From Silene conica (lineage: Eukaryota; Streptophyta; Magnoliopsida; Caryophyllales; Caryophyllaceae): DNA of 64,000 nucleotides. The DNA is taken from the NCBI GenBank assembly GCA_029255685.2, contig CM055313.2, positions 26,575,079-26,639,078 of the forward strand, in the 5' to 3' direction. Every line of letters begins with the position of its first letter. Position 1 is the stretch's first letter. This document shows positions 19,224 to 31,392 of the stretch, one piece after another. The notes beneath the pieces are model-generated. The model was not told the origin of the DNA. It made no database searches and saw only the letters and a program-made list of their open reading frames with translations. The position numbers and the translations under genes were made by a program.

Positions 19224-20924
19224 ATGGCGGTTCGATCCTCGTTATATTTATTTTTCGCGGTATTTACGTTATTTTCGTGTTCATTAACTCAAGCATATAA
19301 GTTCTATGTTGGTGGAAGAGATGGTTGGGTGTTAAACCCTTCTGAAAGTTATAGTCATTGGGCTGAAAGAAATAGGTTTCAAGTGAATGACACTTTACGT
19401 AAGATATCTCTTCTTTTATTTTATGCGAAACGGTTTTTTTTTTTTATGTAAAGGGAGTCGAAAAGCTGATGTTAATGAAAACATAAAGATTGTGATTTAT
19501 GTTACTTAAATTACGTTAGATATCTTTTATTTTATTTTATGCAAAACATAAAGATCGTGATTTCAAGTTCACTCACAATTGTCGCATGTACTTATGTCCA
19601 TGTTTTTTGATTTTTTTTTTAATGTTTTTGAGTTCCTTTTAATGCATATGATATCGCCACTCCATACATGAACCTTAGCTTTAAAATTTAATTGTGCTCC
19701 TTTTTTCATTGAAAATGTTGTTTATTTTTTTAATTTAAAAGTTCTAGAGGTTTTTATGCGAAATGTATTTTTTTGGTGTAAAGGGAGTCGAAAAGCCGAT
19801 TTTAATGCAAACACAAAGATCGTGATTTTATATACTTAAATTACGTAAGATTTCTCTTCTTTTATTTTATTTTATACAGAACATAAAAACCGTGATTTTA
19901 AGTTCATTCACAACTGTCGCATGCATGTACTTATTATGTCCATCTTTTCGAGTTTTTTTTAATGTTTTTGAGTTTATTTTAATGTGTAAGATATCGCAAC
20001 TACAAGCATGAACCTTTAAAATTTAATGATTCTCCTTTAAACATTAAAAATATTGTTTTTCCTTTCCTAAATTTAAAAGTTTTTGAAGTTTTTCGTTTAA
20101 GATATCGTCAGTACATAGCTATGTACCCGTAAATATTAATTATGCACCTTCAAACATTGAAAATATTGATTCTTTTTCCTTTGTTTTTGTTTTGTAAGTT
20201 ACAGATTTCGAGTTATTTAGTTTATGATATCGTCACTACATGCATGTACCTATTAAAAATTGATGCATGCAAAATTGGTGAGTTTAGATTTTTTAAAAAA
20301 AATCTAACATCTTTAAGTGTGAAAATGGTTTTTCTAATTAAATGCAAATTACAATTTAGTACAAATAAATTCTCGTGTAAGGCTATCTAAACTCTGAACC
20401 CACTTTTTACGAGTTTGTTCGTTCGTGAGATCGTTTATTACGAGACTAATAATCGCTGGTGATTTAATTTGATTTCAGTTTTCAAGCACAAGAAAGGAGA
20501 AGATTCGGTCCTAATAGTAACAAAAGAAAACTACAGCAATTGCAATGTAAACAATCCAATTAAATCCTTAACAAATGAAGATTCAGAGTACAAATTTGAA
20601 AGATCTGGATATCATTATTTTATTTCTAATAATTCAGATAATTGTAAAAAAGGTCAAAAAATTATAATTGTAGTCCTTGCAATTAGGGACAACAAGAAGA
20701 CTCCTCCTACTCCAAGTCCTAAGCCCAGTCCTTATAATCCCCCTGTTCCCGTCCCGGCCGTCTCGCCCTCACCACCCGGTTCAGACTCGGGAAACCCGGC
20801 CCCGAACCCCGATGACAAGAAGAATTTTGCTGGTGTCGTCTATGGTTCTCCTTTGTTGGGTGTGGGATTAAGTCTTGTCATTTGTGTTGGTGTGTTTTTG
20901 GGTGGATTTGGTATTATTGTTTAG
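19224..20924 (+). CDS. ENODL: Early nodulin-like protein (phytocyanin, GPI-anchored)
   Basis: Exons 19224-19398 and 20479-20924 join in frame at VNDTL/LFKHKKG, giving 206 residues. An N-terminal signal peptide (about 1-24, ending SLTQA) is followed by the plastocyanin-like domain: YKFYVGGRDGWVLNPSESYS, HWAERNRFQVNDT, then ENYSNCN, KFERSGYHYFISN and DNCKKGQKIIIVVLA. The usual copper ligands of blue-copper phytocyanins are not in place around the SNCN and DNCKKGQ cysteines, as in the ENODL subfamily, so copper binding is not expected; the cysteines should form the disulphide. A Pro/Ser-rich stretch follows (TPSPKPSPYNPPVPVPAVSP), then a hydrophobic tail (GSPLLGVGLSLVICVGVFL) typical of a GPI signal. 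It would act at the outer plasma membrane. The intron contains a 330-bp-offset tandem duplication. Confidence 0.9.
19425..20100. repeat. Tandem duplication in the ENODL intron
   Basis: The word AAGGGAGTCGAAAAGC occurs at 19451 and 19781, 330 bp apart. The following sequence is repeated with small changes (ACATAAAGATCGTGATTT, ACTGTCGCATGCATGTACTT). Shorter degenerate pieces (GATATCGTCA…TACATG) continue to about 20260. Confidence 0.75.
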
Positions 20925-20954
20925 TTTAATGATTTGGGTCTAATTAATAAAGTA

Positions 20955-21730
20955 CTTAGTCATTTTGTTTTCCTTTTTTATTGTTTGGAAAAATTGTTGT
21001 ATTTTAGTTTAATTTTTAATCGATTTTCTTATATTTGATTAAGTTACCGACTCCCTAATTATACATTTCAGTTTGTGGCGTTATAAGTAAGTAAAAATGT
21101 TTCGATACCAAGTTCGTTTCTAAAGAAGCTACGATTAGTGAAAGGAAACTATTGGTGACGTGCTCTTTTTTTTTTTCCTTTATTATTGTTTGGAAATATT
21201 GTTGTATTTTGGTTTAATTTTTAATCAAGTTTCTTATTTTTGATTAAGTTATCGACTCCCTAATTACACATTTCAATTTGTGGCGTTATAAGTAAGTAAA
21301 AATGTTTCGATACCAAGTTCGCTTCTAAAGAAGCTACGATTAGTGAAAGGAAACTATTGGTGACGTACTCATAATGTAGGGTTGGGATTAGGAAAAATGA
21401 GATATCAACAATTGGCAATTTTTTTTTGTTTGGAAAAATTGTTATTGTATTTTTGTTTGATTTTTAATCGATATTCTTTGATTGAGTTATCGACTCTCTA
21501 CCGAAGATGTCTTAGTCTAGTGGTTAAGACGGAGGTATTGTGGACAATAGGTCCAAGGATCGAATCCCCCTCTTCTATTGTAATGCGATTAAGTGCGTGC
21601 TCCGTTGAAAAAAAAAGAAAATTATACATTTCGGTTTGTAATTATATATAAGTAACAATAAGATCTTAGCGTGTACCAACTACTGGAGACGTACTCAAGG
21701 GTTGGGATTAGGGAAAATGAGATATCGACA
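20955..21730. repeat. Three tandem units downstream of ENODL
   Basis: Units of about 200 bp share TTGTTTGGAAA, GTTATCGACTCYCTA and, in units A and B, TTATAAGTAAGTAAAAATG. The CGACTC landmark lies at 21048, 21253 and 21491. Units B and C share GGGTTGGGATTAGG. Unit C is interrupted by a SINE at its CTCT/AATTATAC site, so A and B act as unoccupied versions of the same sequence. Confidence 0.85.
21499..21620 (+). mobile_element. tRNA-derived SINE, copy 1
   Basis: Begins TACCGAAGATGTC. It has an A box TAGTCTAGTGG, a B-box-like GGATCGAATCC, and ends GTTG followed by an A-rich tail. It is the same family as the minus-strand copy at 25012-25130. It is inserted in the third tandem unit; I see no clear duplication at its ends. 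Confidence 0.82.
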
Positions 21731-22151
21731 CGTGATTATACCGGATTTAGTATTAGTCCCCTTTTGCCCAATGTGAACTTAAATTTGATGTTGTTTACCT
21801 TAAATTAAGGCTTTTTTCTATTAATGTAATGATTTTCTGTTTTTCATATCACATTATACATGTTCTTGGTGCATGAAACTTGAACACGGTTATACAGGTA
21901 CGTTTATGATCGTCTAAAATGATCTCGAATCTTGGTACTAATGTTACAAAAACAAAATATGGGTATAACAAAGTTGTTACATTTTTGAAAGAATTTAATC
22001 TGTCAAAACATATCCGTAAATTATACTTAAAAAAATCCGTTCCTCTACAAAGAAATTGTATGGTCTATACCGCAACCAATTTATTGAGTTCAATCATAAT
22101 ATGATATAAGTTGGAAAAATGTTTCAGTTTGTCGTCAATATCAGAGAGTAA
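21731..22151. other. Intergenic / 3' flank of the ADP/ATP carrier gene
   Basis: No gene seen. The last part, just right of 22100, should be the 3' UTR of the minus-strand carrier gene. Confidence 0.5.
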
Positions 22152-23461
22152 TTAAGCGCTACCAGAACCGTACTTCTTGCCAAGCATAATAAACTGCAGC
22201 TTATCATAACCTGCAAGAACACCAGCACTGGCCACAGCTCGTAAAATGTTGGCACCAGCACCCTTGTACAGAGATTTGCTGCCTTCTTTCTTGACAATCT
22301 GCTTAAATGCATCATATGTAGACTTGTATTTCACGGCTTCTCCGGATGTCATCATCATACGTCTGCGCACTGTGTCGAATGGGTATGATGACAGTGATGC
22401 TCCTACTGTCACTCCCCATCCTAGCACAAAACTAGCCAGAAAATTGTCCTGCAAATATCGACATTTTACCAGTTTCCGTGTCAGAGTCAGTAATCAGTAT
22501 GCTGTGTTTTGCAGGTCGTAACATAAGAATTAACATATACCTGTAGGCCACCAATCAGTACGACTGGTTTAAGCGAGTCGTACAGTCCAAAGTAGAGTCC
22601 ACGGTATGCTATAATTCCGATGATTGATGGGGTGAATCCACGGTACAGGCCTATAAAACCGTCTGATTTGTATGTTTTTTTGTAGACATCGATTATACCA
22701 TTGAATTGCCTTTCACCACCGGCCTTTATCGACTTTGCATCATTAGCTAAACGTGTTCTGGCATAATCTAATGAGTATACGGCGAATTGGGATGTAGCAC
22801 CAGCTGCTGCACCAGATGCTAAGTTTCCTGCAAACCATTTCCAGTACCCGTCTTTGTTTATGTTGTAGTTGAAAAGACTCTTGTAGTAATCCTTGAACGC
22901 AAAGTTCAGCGCCTGTTGTACAGATACACGGTAAGACACGGTAATAGACTGCACTCCCTTAGACGGTGTAAGGTGTAAAGAGTCGAAAAACAGGTTTTCA
23001 AACACCAATTATACCAAAATAATGTAAAGAAAGAGCGAATGCGCAAAGCGACAGACCTGTGTAGGAAAATATCTGATAACATTCGCGGTGTTTCCTTTAT
23101 AAAGAGAAAGAACGCCTTCGTCCTTAATGGTTCGGGCAAAGCAGTCAGTAATACCCTTGTAAGGATGCGATAATCTGCCAGATTTGATCATTTCATCCTG
23201 GTTTTGTATCATTAGTTTGACACGTTCGATAGGAGCCGCTGCTGTCTTGGAAACAGCAGCCGAAACTCCTCCCATTAGGAAATCAGCCCAGAAATTCTTC
23301 TGTGGTTTCTCTGAAGCTGCGGCTATAAATACAGGAGACTTTACTCTCGACATCATAGCATTCTGAAGAGCTCCGCTTCTGAAATGGTTGCTCGGGTTTT
23401 GTGAAGTGTAGCTTCCCTGTATCTTGCTGAATGTGGATGGATACTGTGATTCGTTTGCCAT
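22152..23461 (-). CDS. AAC: Mitochondrial ADP/ATP carrier
   Basis: Exchanges cytosolic ADP for matrix ATP across the inner mitochondrial membrane. Minus-strand exons 23461-23057, 22912-22541 and 22448-22152 join in phase 0 with GT-AG introns, giving 357 residues. There are three carrier repeats: the first with [12 protein letters not shown], the second with [13 protein letters not shown], the third with [15 protein letters not shown], which holds the RRRMMM signature specific to ADP/ATP carriers. The N-terminal extension of about 75 residues before [16 protein letters not shown] is normal for plant members. A likely splice acceptor (CTGCAG, about 23483) just upstream of the ATG suggests an intron in the 5' leader. 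No defect is seen. Confidence 0.96.
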
Positions 23462-23493
23462 TTTTGTCGCGCTGAACTGTTACCTGCAGAAGT

Positions 23494-23935
23494 CGATGTT
23501 ATATACCGCGGCCACAGTCACAGTGAAACGATAAAACATTAAACCTATTCATTCTTTATAGAACACAGGTATACAGGCAAGGAACATATAGGCCCTGTTT
23601 GGCAAACGGCAGAAGCAGATTCGTAATAGCGGATAACGTTAGCAGAATACGGTTAGCAGAAAGGGTGTTTGGTAAGTCGCAATTGTAGGATAATTAGAAT
23701 GATTTCACAAGTAGATCTTATATACCTCGGCAACAGTCACAGTGAAACGATGAACAAAGGTATACATGCAAGGAACATATAGCCATATATATAAGCCCTG
23801 TTTGACAAATGGTGGAATCAGATTTATAATAGCGGTATTAGCGGATAACGTTAGCAGAATATGGTTAGTAGAGAGGGTGTTTGATAATTAGTAGATTGTA
23901 GGATAACTAGAAATCTAGAATGATTTCATGAATAA
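23494..23935. repeat. 219-bp tandem duplication upstream of AAC
   Basis: ATATACC…CACAGTCACAGTGAAACGAT begins at about 23501 and again at about 23720. The next part (AAGGAACATATA, GCCCTGTTTG, GCGGATAACGTTAGCAGAAT) is repeated in both units. It lies in the leader intron or promoter of the carrier gene. The CCCTGTTTGGCAAACGGCAG part looks like a MITE end. Confidence 0.8.
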
Positions 23936-24892
23936 ACTGAATATGCTAATATAATACGCTGCTAATAGCACCCTATTCAAAAATAATAGATTCCGGCTAA
24001 TATGCTATGTAGATTGATAAGTCAACCTATTAATTAGACCAAAATCTATTAATTTCACTCAATATGCTATTTACAAAAAGGGTCATACTCTGTTGAGTCT
24101 AATAAATTTTTTTAAGACCCACTCTTGAGTCTCGACTACACAAAACATGTCTAATATAGAAACGTAAATTAGTAATAACGAGGAACTAAAATGGAATACG
24201 TGACCCATTAAGTCGAAATTATATTGTTAAGTATAATCTTAAGTATTTTTTTCTTAGAAAAATAATTGATAATAAGGTGAGTGTTATTTGTTAATCACGG
24301 TAAATAGTTAGTTTAAAAATTTTGACCGTAAAAATATTGGTATATATAAAAAAACGTGATGACAAAACAAAAACATACTCATGCTATTAGAAAATTTTTT
24401 GCAAAAACATATTATCGATAGGACTTACGTCGTCTAACTGTTATCTAACAAACCGCGTAAAGTCAAATAAGAAAAACACATAAATTGCATGATCAAAACA
24501 TAATATCACATTAATGTAATAAACTCAAATAAATAACTGACACCAAAAAAGAGTAACGATCAAAGGGTAATACAAAAATGAGAAACGGGAGAAAAGAGAG
24601 TTGAAGAAAACGTACCAAAGTGGTTAAATAAAAAGAATGAGATTCCAATATTTTAGGAGTAATTAAATGTGATGTAAATGTATGAAATAATTGCAATTTG
24701 TAAATGCATTGGTTCATATAAATGAGGAGATCAATCAATGTAAAGTGAAGATGACTAGTCAAATTTTGCCATCAAATTGTCAATTTTGAAGACTTGCATA
24801 TGATACTTGCATACTTGCATTATTATTACACGAATTATAAAATAGGACGATTTTATAGTGTCAAACGATCTATTTTTATAAAAGGTTTATGT
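23936..24892. other. Intergenic, AT-rich
   Basis: No gene or bounded element recognised. Confidence 0.5.
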
Positions 24893-25256
24893 ATTTAGGT
24901 TCTATTTTTTCGGCTGAAACAATCTGAATTGAATTAAATTGAGTTGAGGTGAACTGAACTTAATGGAGCCGAAGTGAAATTAAATACAATTGAAATAAAA
25001 GTTAACTTTTTTTTTTGGTTCAACGAAGCGCGCACTTAGTCGCATTACAATAGGGGAGGGGGGATTCGATCCTAGGACCTATTGTCCACAATACCTCTGT
25101 CTTAACCACTAGACTAAGACATCCTCGGTAATAAAAGTTAACTTTTTGACAAGATGAATTGAACAGAACTAGTGGGAGATAAGGAGAATGGAACTAAATC
25201 GAGTTGAGGTGAAATAAAATGAGATTAAATTAAGTCGAAAAGAACAGAGCTTTAGT
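24893..25256. mobile_element. GAACTGAA-type MITE, interrupted by a SINE
   Basis: The left end TTAGGTTCTATTTTTTCG and the right end, reverse-complemented AAAGCTCTGTTCTTTTCG, are inverted. The interior is GAATTGAATTAAATTGAG-type sequence like that at 4320-4560. A SINE with its own target-site duplication sits inside, so the MITE is older than that SINE. Confidence 0.65.
25012..25130 (-). mobile_element. tRNA-derived SINE, copy 2, with 17-bp TSD
   Basis: On the minus strand it begins TACCGAGGATGTC, has the A box TAGTCTAGTGG and the B-box-like GGATCGAATCC, and ends in an A tail. It is flanked by the direct repeat ATAAAAGTTAACTTTTT (24995-25011 and 25131-25147), the mark of target-primed reverse transcription. 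Its close similarity to copy 1 defines a family in this genome. Confidence 0.93.
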
Positions 25257-26334
25257 GCTAATAAATGAACTGTCTCTTTATATAATAAGACGGTCTTAGT
25301 ATAAAACCATTTCACGCAAATATTACGGTTATTATTATACATTATTGTAAATTGATATGGTTATTCTTAAACTTTTGAACGAGAGTGTTTTGGGTCCAAC
25401 ACAAGAATAGTCGAATGTTGTTACCTCGGCGGCTTGACTAACATAAAAGAACCTTCGCACTATAAGTCTCAATTATATTTTCTTAAAATCAAAGAATTTC
25501 GATTTTCGGTTGGGTTTTTTCGACCTTTTTAAAAGTACAATTCAAAATCACGCGTAGAATTAATACATAAGTATATTATATGTCTTCCACACCACACTCT
25601 CACATACATATACATCCCCATAGTTAGAACATAACTCACGAGTAAACTAATGAACCATTTAAAAACTTATTTAGAACACAACGACAACATATTAGAGTCA
25701 TAATTCCAATATAATTTGGGGTCGGCGGACATATATAATCCATAAAAACTGTGCGTAGGTGATTACACACCTTAAATGCAAAAATATTGGAAAAGGAAAA
25801 TCGAAAAACACAACAGAATCAAGATAAACTAATAGGTTTTAAAATAATTTTTACTTTTGTGAAGGAGTTTTTATAAAACTAGTTCTTGATAAAATTGGTC
25901 ATATTGGGCCAAAATTTTTTAAAAACTATTTTTATCAGTTTTATCGTGTTTGGCCTAACTAGTTTCTATAATTTTTTTTATTTTGTTAAAATATATTATA
26001 TATAGATATACAAAAGAGCGGGATTAACTTGCGAGAATTCCGACATGAAAATCTGAAAATTGTTATTTGGCGGTATTTTTTTGGGTTTTGGCGCTCAAAT
26101 AACTTAAGAGCAACGTGAAAAGAGAAACAGAAGTAGCAATTTTTGCTACTTCTGTTTCTTGGTGTTTCTAGGAGTCAGTTTTAGAATTTCTGTTTAATAA
26201 AATTAGTTTTTAGTTTTTTAAAAAGTGGTGTTTGACCTAGTTTCTATTCTTTAATTGAAAAAACACTTGAAAAGCAGGACCAAACACCTACTAAATCGAG
26301 AAAACAAAAGCTACAAATTAAATTATAATGTTCA
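25257..26334. other. Intergenic with a 17-bp perfect hairpin
   Basis: AT-rich DNA, no gene. A near-closed hairpin AGAAACAGAAGTAGCAA / TTGCTACTTCTGTTTCT lies at 26123-26139 and 26143-26159 with a 3-base loop. GTGTTTGGCCTA…AGTTTCTAT is present near 25950, and GTGTTTGACCTAGTTTCTAT near 26230 in the same direction, so this may be a foldback or MITE remnant. Confidence 0.5.
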
Positions 26335-26379
26335 TGTTAGATAGGAGTTTTTTTTTTTTTTTCGCAACCGTAAAGAAAA

Positions 26380-29300
26380 TTATAACAGAGCTAACTGAGC
26401 CATACTATGTGCTCGCTTATTAAGTCTACGTGGTATGAAACTAATACTTAAGCAATGGAAAAGATCGACCAATGACCAAATGTCGGAAATAATCCCACGA
26501 ATGAGATGATGATGATCATCAAGGCCAGCAATCTGCCGAATAACCTGTAAGCAATCAGAATGAATACCAACATGTAGCAACCCATTTCTCACCGCCCATC
26601 TAATGACTTCAAGAATTCCCTTAGCCTCAGCTTGGAAAGTCGATTCGGCAGATAATCGACCAAACTCCTCCGCCCTAACCACACCATCTGAATCATAAAG
26701 AACCCACCCCACAGAAGCAATATCCATATCCCGCCAAGCCGCATCAACCTTAACTCTAAAAACATTATCTGAATGACCCGTACCAACCAGGGAAAAAGGC
26801 ATAGAATTTTTAATCATATCCCCAGTCGGACACTCATCCACCTCACCCTCATTCCCAGTAAATCCAGCAATCTTAGAATCCTTATCCTTTTTTAGAGTAA
26901 CCCCCTTCATGGTAACCTCAACCAAAGCCTGAACCTTATTGTAAAAAGATGGAGGGTGGAGAGTATCATGTTGAAAAATAGAGGCATTTCTTAAAACCCA
27001 TATTTGTCACACCATAGCCAGAAAAAACACCAACCCTTCCAAGCCATCCTTCCGTTTCCAGAGATATTCAATCCAATTAATAATCCATCTTCGCACCTCC
27101 AACCCATCACACCCCATAGAATTAATCCCCAACATGGATCCTCTCCACAAACGCATGACCACCGGGCAATCTCTAAACAAATGATCACAGGTCTCAATCA
27201 CCTCATCCCCCCTCACACACAAACTACACGTGAAGGTTGTTTCAACATTCCTTTTTAACAGTTCTTCCCCGACTGGCAGGGATCCTGAGATTATCTTCCA
27301 AATCAGAATCTTCCAACATTGCGGCCTCGGGAGCTTCCAAAAGGCGTCTCTTAAAGAACGAGGGAGGCACATTTCGAATTCGTGTTCCATCCCGACCCGA
27401 CTTCTTTTTCTCAAAGTGATCCCGAAAAACCTTATCATAACCACTCTTAACAGTGTAATCCCCAGTGGACGTCCCAACCCAGTACATCACATCCTTCGGT
27501 TGAGAAGCGCAAATAGGTATAACAAGTATTTTTTTTCGCACTGTTCTCCGAGAAAAACTCCCTAATCCTCAAAACATTCCAAGTCCCATCATCGTTCATG
27601 AGGCTTCCAATCGACAGATGTCGAAGGTCAACATAATCCAAACTCAAAATATCCGACCTCGGTTCAGGGACGTCACCGTCCACCCACTGAACAGACCACA
27701 CATCCAGCACTGATCCTATACCCGGCTTCCATCCCACATTTCCTTTGATAAGGTCCAGCCCATGAATTATACTACGCGACCCCCAAGACCATCGCCTTCC
27801 ATTATAAATCTCCATTCCCATACCTGTCTCAGAATTGCGGAAAATCAAATTCCTGAATACCTTACTAAAAACAGAATCACGTTGAGTCAGAATCCGCCAA
27901 GCATTCTTAGCAAGTAGGGCTTGGTTCATACATTCCACATTCCGAATGCCCAATCCGCCCCTTGACTTAGGTAAGGCAAGGAAGTTCCCACCACAGAAGT
28001 GAATACCTCGCTGTGATTTATGTCCAACCCACCAAAAATGTGCCAACAAAGCGTTGATCTTTGATGTCACACTTACCGGAATTTTAAAAACCGATAGAAA
28101 GTAAATGGAGAGATTTGATAGGACAGACAAAATCAACGTGAGTCTTCCTGCCGCCGATAAGAAAATCCCATTCCAAGAGGAAATACGTTTAACCACACAT
28201 TCCACTAGACCATTATACATGTCCTGCTTGGACCCCTGGAATTCCGTAGATAATCCCAAGTACTTACCAATACCTTTATTCTGAGAAACATTCAAAGATC
28301 TTAAACAAAAGCGAGCCCCAGCTAAGGTCATAGAAGTACTGAACAGGATCCCAGATTTATTCTCATTCACGACCTGACCAGAAGCCTTACATTAAAGCCC
28401 AATCACCTCTATAACCTCAACACAACAATTCCCCTTATTCTTCAGAAAGAAAATCGAATCATCCGCAAAGAATAAGTGAGACAAAACAGGAGAATTAGGA
28501 CTCAACTTAATTCCATGAATCCTACCCTGATCCACCTTTCTCATCACATTTGCGGAGAGGACTTCCATACACAGTATAAAAAGATAAGGGGACAACGGAT
28601 CCCCTTGCCTGAGCCCACACTTAGGAGTGAACCGCTCACATGGGTCCCCATGAAAAAGCAACTCATAAGAGAAAGTTGAAACAATGTTCATGATCAGAGC
28701 AATCAAGCTCTAGGGAAACCCAAACCTAACGAGCACCGATTCGAGAAAATCCCACCTAACCCGATCATAAGCCTTGCTCATATCTGCTTTAAACGCCAAT
28801 AACCCATGCTTACTGTATCTATGAGCATTAATCTTGTGAATAACTTCATTTACCAGCAGGATATTATCACTAATTTAACGACCATCAATAAAAGCATTCT
28901 GAAAATCCCCAACCAGATACTTCATGATGTTGAGCAACCTATTAGCCACACATTTAGACAAAATCCGCATGATCACATTACTTAAGCTAATAGGACGAAA
29001 ATCTCCAACATTCTCAGGATGATCACACTTCGGAATTAGGGTAATGAAGGTTCGATTCATCTCCTTCGAAACCTTACCAGAATTAAGAGTTGTCAGAACC
29101 GCCATGGTAACATCTTCCTTAACAAAAAACCAACACCTGTGATAGAAAATACCAGGAATACCGTCCGGCCCCGGAGCCTTAAGAGCACCCATTTGAAACA
29201 CCGCCTTCCGCACCTCTTGAGCCTTATAGGGATTGGAGAGTCAATCCCTATCGACATCCTTGACTTTGCACTCCACATCACAGACTACCTGGTCAATATC

Positions 29301-30554
29301 ATTACGTCTTCCATCCCTCTCACCAACCCAGTCTGGATTATATAGCTGAAAGTAGAAATCCCGAAATATATCCTTAAGTTTTTTACCATCATAAATCCAA
29401 ACCCCAGTCTCATCTTTAATCCCATAAATGAAATTCCTGCTTGCCCGTCCCTTCACCCAGTTAAAGAAGAACTTTGTACATGTATCCCCATCAACTACCC
29501 ATCGCAGCTTTGCGCGTTGTCTCCAATACTTTGCAGCTGCCTGGGCGAACCCAACAACCTGATCATGGACCTCAAGAAACTCCTCCTCCTGACCAGTATT
29601 AATAGCCTTCTCCAAAGCCTGTTCCAACCTTTCATCAAAGTCCTCCCACGGTTTTTTCCATTCCTGTCTCTTGTCCAAAGACCATTTTTTAATAATACCA
29701 CGTGCCCTTGATAACTTTCGTTGGAGACGAAAAACAACCGTACCAGCCACAAATAACCTCCAATTATCTTTAACTAGATCCATACACTCTTGATGATCCA
29801 AAGCCCATGCATCAACCCGATAAGGTTTCTTAACAGAATTTTTCAACAAGTTAAAATCAATTTCAATAGGTGCATGATCTGAGAGTTAGATCGGAAAATG
29901 CCTGACCCCCGTATCCGGAAAAAGACGTAACCAATCTCTGGACCCTAGAGCTTTATCCAGACGTTCATAAACACGCTGCTGACCTCGTCTGTTATTGCAC
30001 CAGGTAAAACAAGGACCTTTAAAACTAATATCCACAAGTTATTCATGTTCAATTTTCCAAAGATTAAAGTCCATTACACCATGGATCGGTTTCTTATTAT
30101 GACTTAATTTATCAGTTTCATACTCCACTTGATTTTAGTCCCCAATAATAATGTAAGGTGAGTCAAAAGAGTCCAACCAATCTCCTAACAAATACAACAC
30201 CTCCATTCTTGAACTTACTTTTGGAGCACCGTAGAACAAAACCAAATAAAAAACCCGATCCGTTAATTTATCACAACGCAAAATAACAAAATGAGTACAA
30301 GCCATGATCAAGCTCATACTGGCCTCAGACTTCCATCCCACCCAAAGACCACCCGATGCCTCATCCGCATCAAAACCAGCCGACTTACAGAACCCTAAAG
30401 ACCTAAAAATACCATTGACCTTATTTATTTCACACTTAGTTTCTACTAGAAATAGATAATCTTAAGACTTATAACTAAGTAACGCTCTAATCTTCGGAAT
30501 TATAGGGGCGAGCGTGTTGTTTAAACCCCTACAATTCCACATCATACCGATCAT
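26380..30554 (-). pseudogene. LINE ORF2: endonuclease, reverse transcriptase, RNase H (decayed)
   Basis: From the ATG at 30554 the frame reads MIGMMWNCRGLNN, the start of an endonuclease/exonuclease/phosphatase domain (to about 29900). A linker follows, then the reverse transcriptase: GALKAPGPDGIPG and LIPKCDHPENVGDFRPISL (29213-28875), [14 protein letters not shown] and the catalytic FADD in [10 protein letters not shown] (28706-28392), and SWNGIFLSAAGRLTLI (28370 on). The zf-RVT region is CSLCVRGDEVIETCDHLFRD (27477-27007), and RNase H begins VDAAWRDMDIASVGW and ends at 26380. At least five stops or frameshifts (for example near 30135, 29880, 28865, 28710 and 28390) interrupt it, so no enzyme can be made. 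Confidence 0.93.
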
Positions 30555-31367
30555 TCCGCACGAGGAGGTTGGGATGGGCCAACCTCCGCAACTCCCATTT
30601 CATTACCAACCGAATCCGAGTCTAAAGATATTTCCATGGCATTCTCCGGAACTTGAACATGGAACCCATAATTTGAGGAACCCACCATCATCACATCAGT
30701 CTCCACAGATGGTCCAGCAGCACCTCTCCCTCCTTCCAAACACCTACGCTTCCCCATCATGGCCAAGTACCCTTTCGCCTTCACACAAGAATCCAGCACA
30801 CCCTCGGGAACATATACTCCTCAACCTCACTAGCACATTTTCTTTTTGAAGAAAATTCCATATACCTGATCACCAGGTTTGTTTGAGTCTTGTAGAAAAG
30901 ATGTTTCAAACATCCCAACCCTTCTGAAGCACTTTCAAAGAGTCCACCACCCCACTCCTTAGCATCCTCATCATCCTTAACTGAGTTAACCATAACAATA
31001 TTACCATCCTTGTCAATGCCGATAACTTGCATACGTTGTTGATGCTCCAAAACCTTACCCTTACCCTTACCTTTATGCAAGCCTAACCCAGAACCCTCAC
31101 CAACTTCCCTTGCTAAATTATCGAATTTCAGTGCAGACATTTGGAGCTCATCTTCTTTATTCATCAAGCACATGGGAGTCTCCTTCAGTAACTCCTTCCC
31201 TGCCTGTACCAATTCATCCTCAGATTTTCCAGAATCAGGAATCCTCATCCCTTCAGCCAAATCACCCTTCTTCATAAAAACCTGATCCTCTATAGCCCTC
31301 TCCTCATCCATAACAGCAACATTATCACCATCCTCCATCTCCACTTCATTCCTGGCAACCCAACATT
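30551..31367 (-). pseudogene. LINE ORF1, C-terminal half
   Basis: Continues the ORF1 cut by the LTR element, from ECWVARNEVEMEDGDNVAV onward, Glu/Asp/Lys-rich and without a recognised domain. It has a frameshift near 30790 and ends with GPSQPPRAE and a TGA at 30551-30553. That stop overlaps the ORF2 ATG (30552-30554) as ATGA. Confidence 0.8.
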
Positions 31368-31392
31368 CACATGGGAGTCTCCTTCAGTAACT
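31368..31392. repeat. 25-bp filler-like duplication at the truncated LTR edge
   Basis: A 25-bp block beginning CACATGGGAGTCTCC and ending CAGTAACT is present both at 31169-31193 (its natural LINE position) and here, directly abutting the truncated 5' LTR. Its last bases overlap the LTR's ACTGTAAT. Confidence 0.9.

Noticed and set aside
21506..21580. Possible tRNA gene from A and B boxes
   Set aside because: The sequence cannot fold into a full cloverleaf, has an A tail and a related copy with a TSD; it is a SINE.
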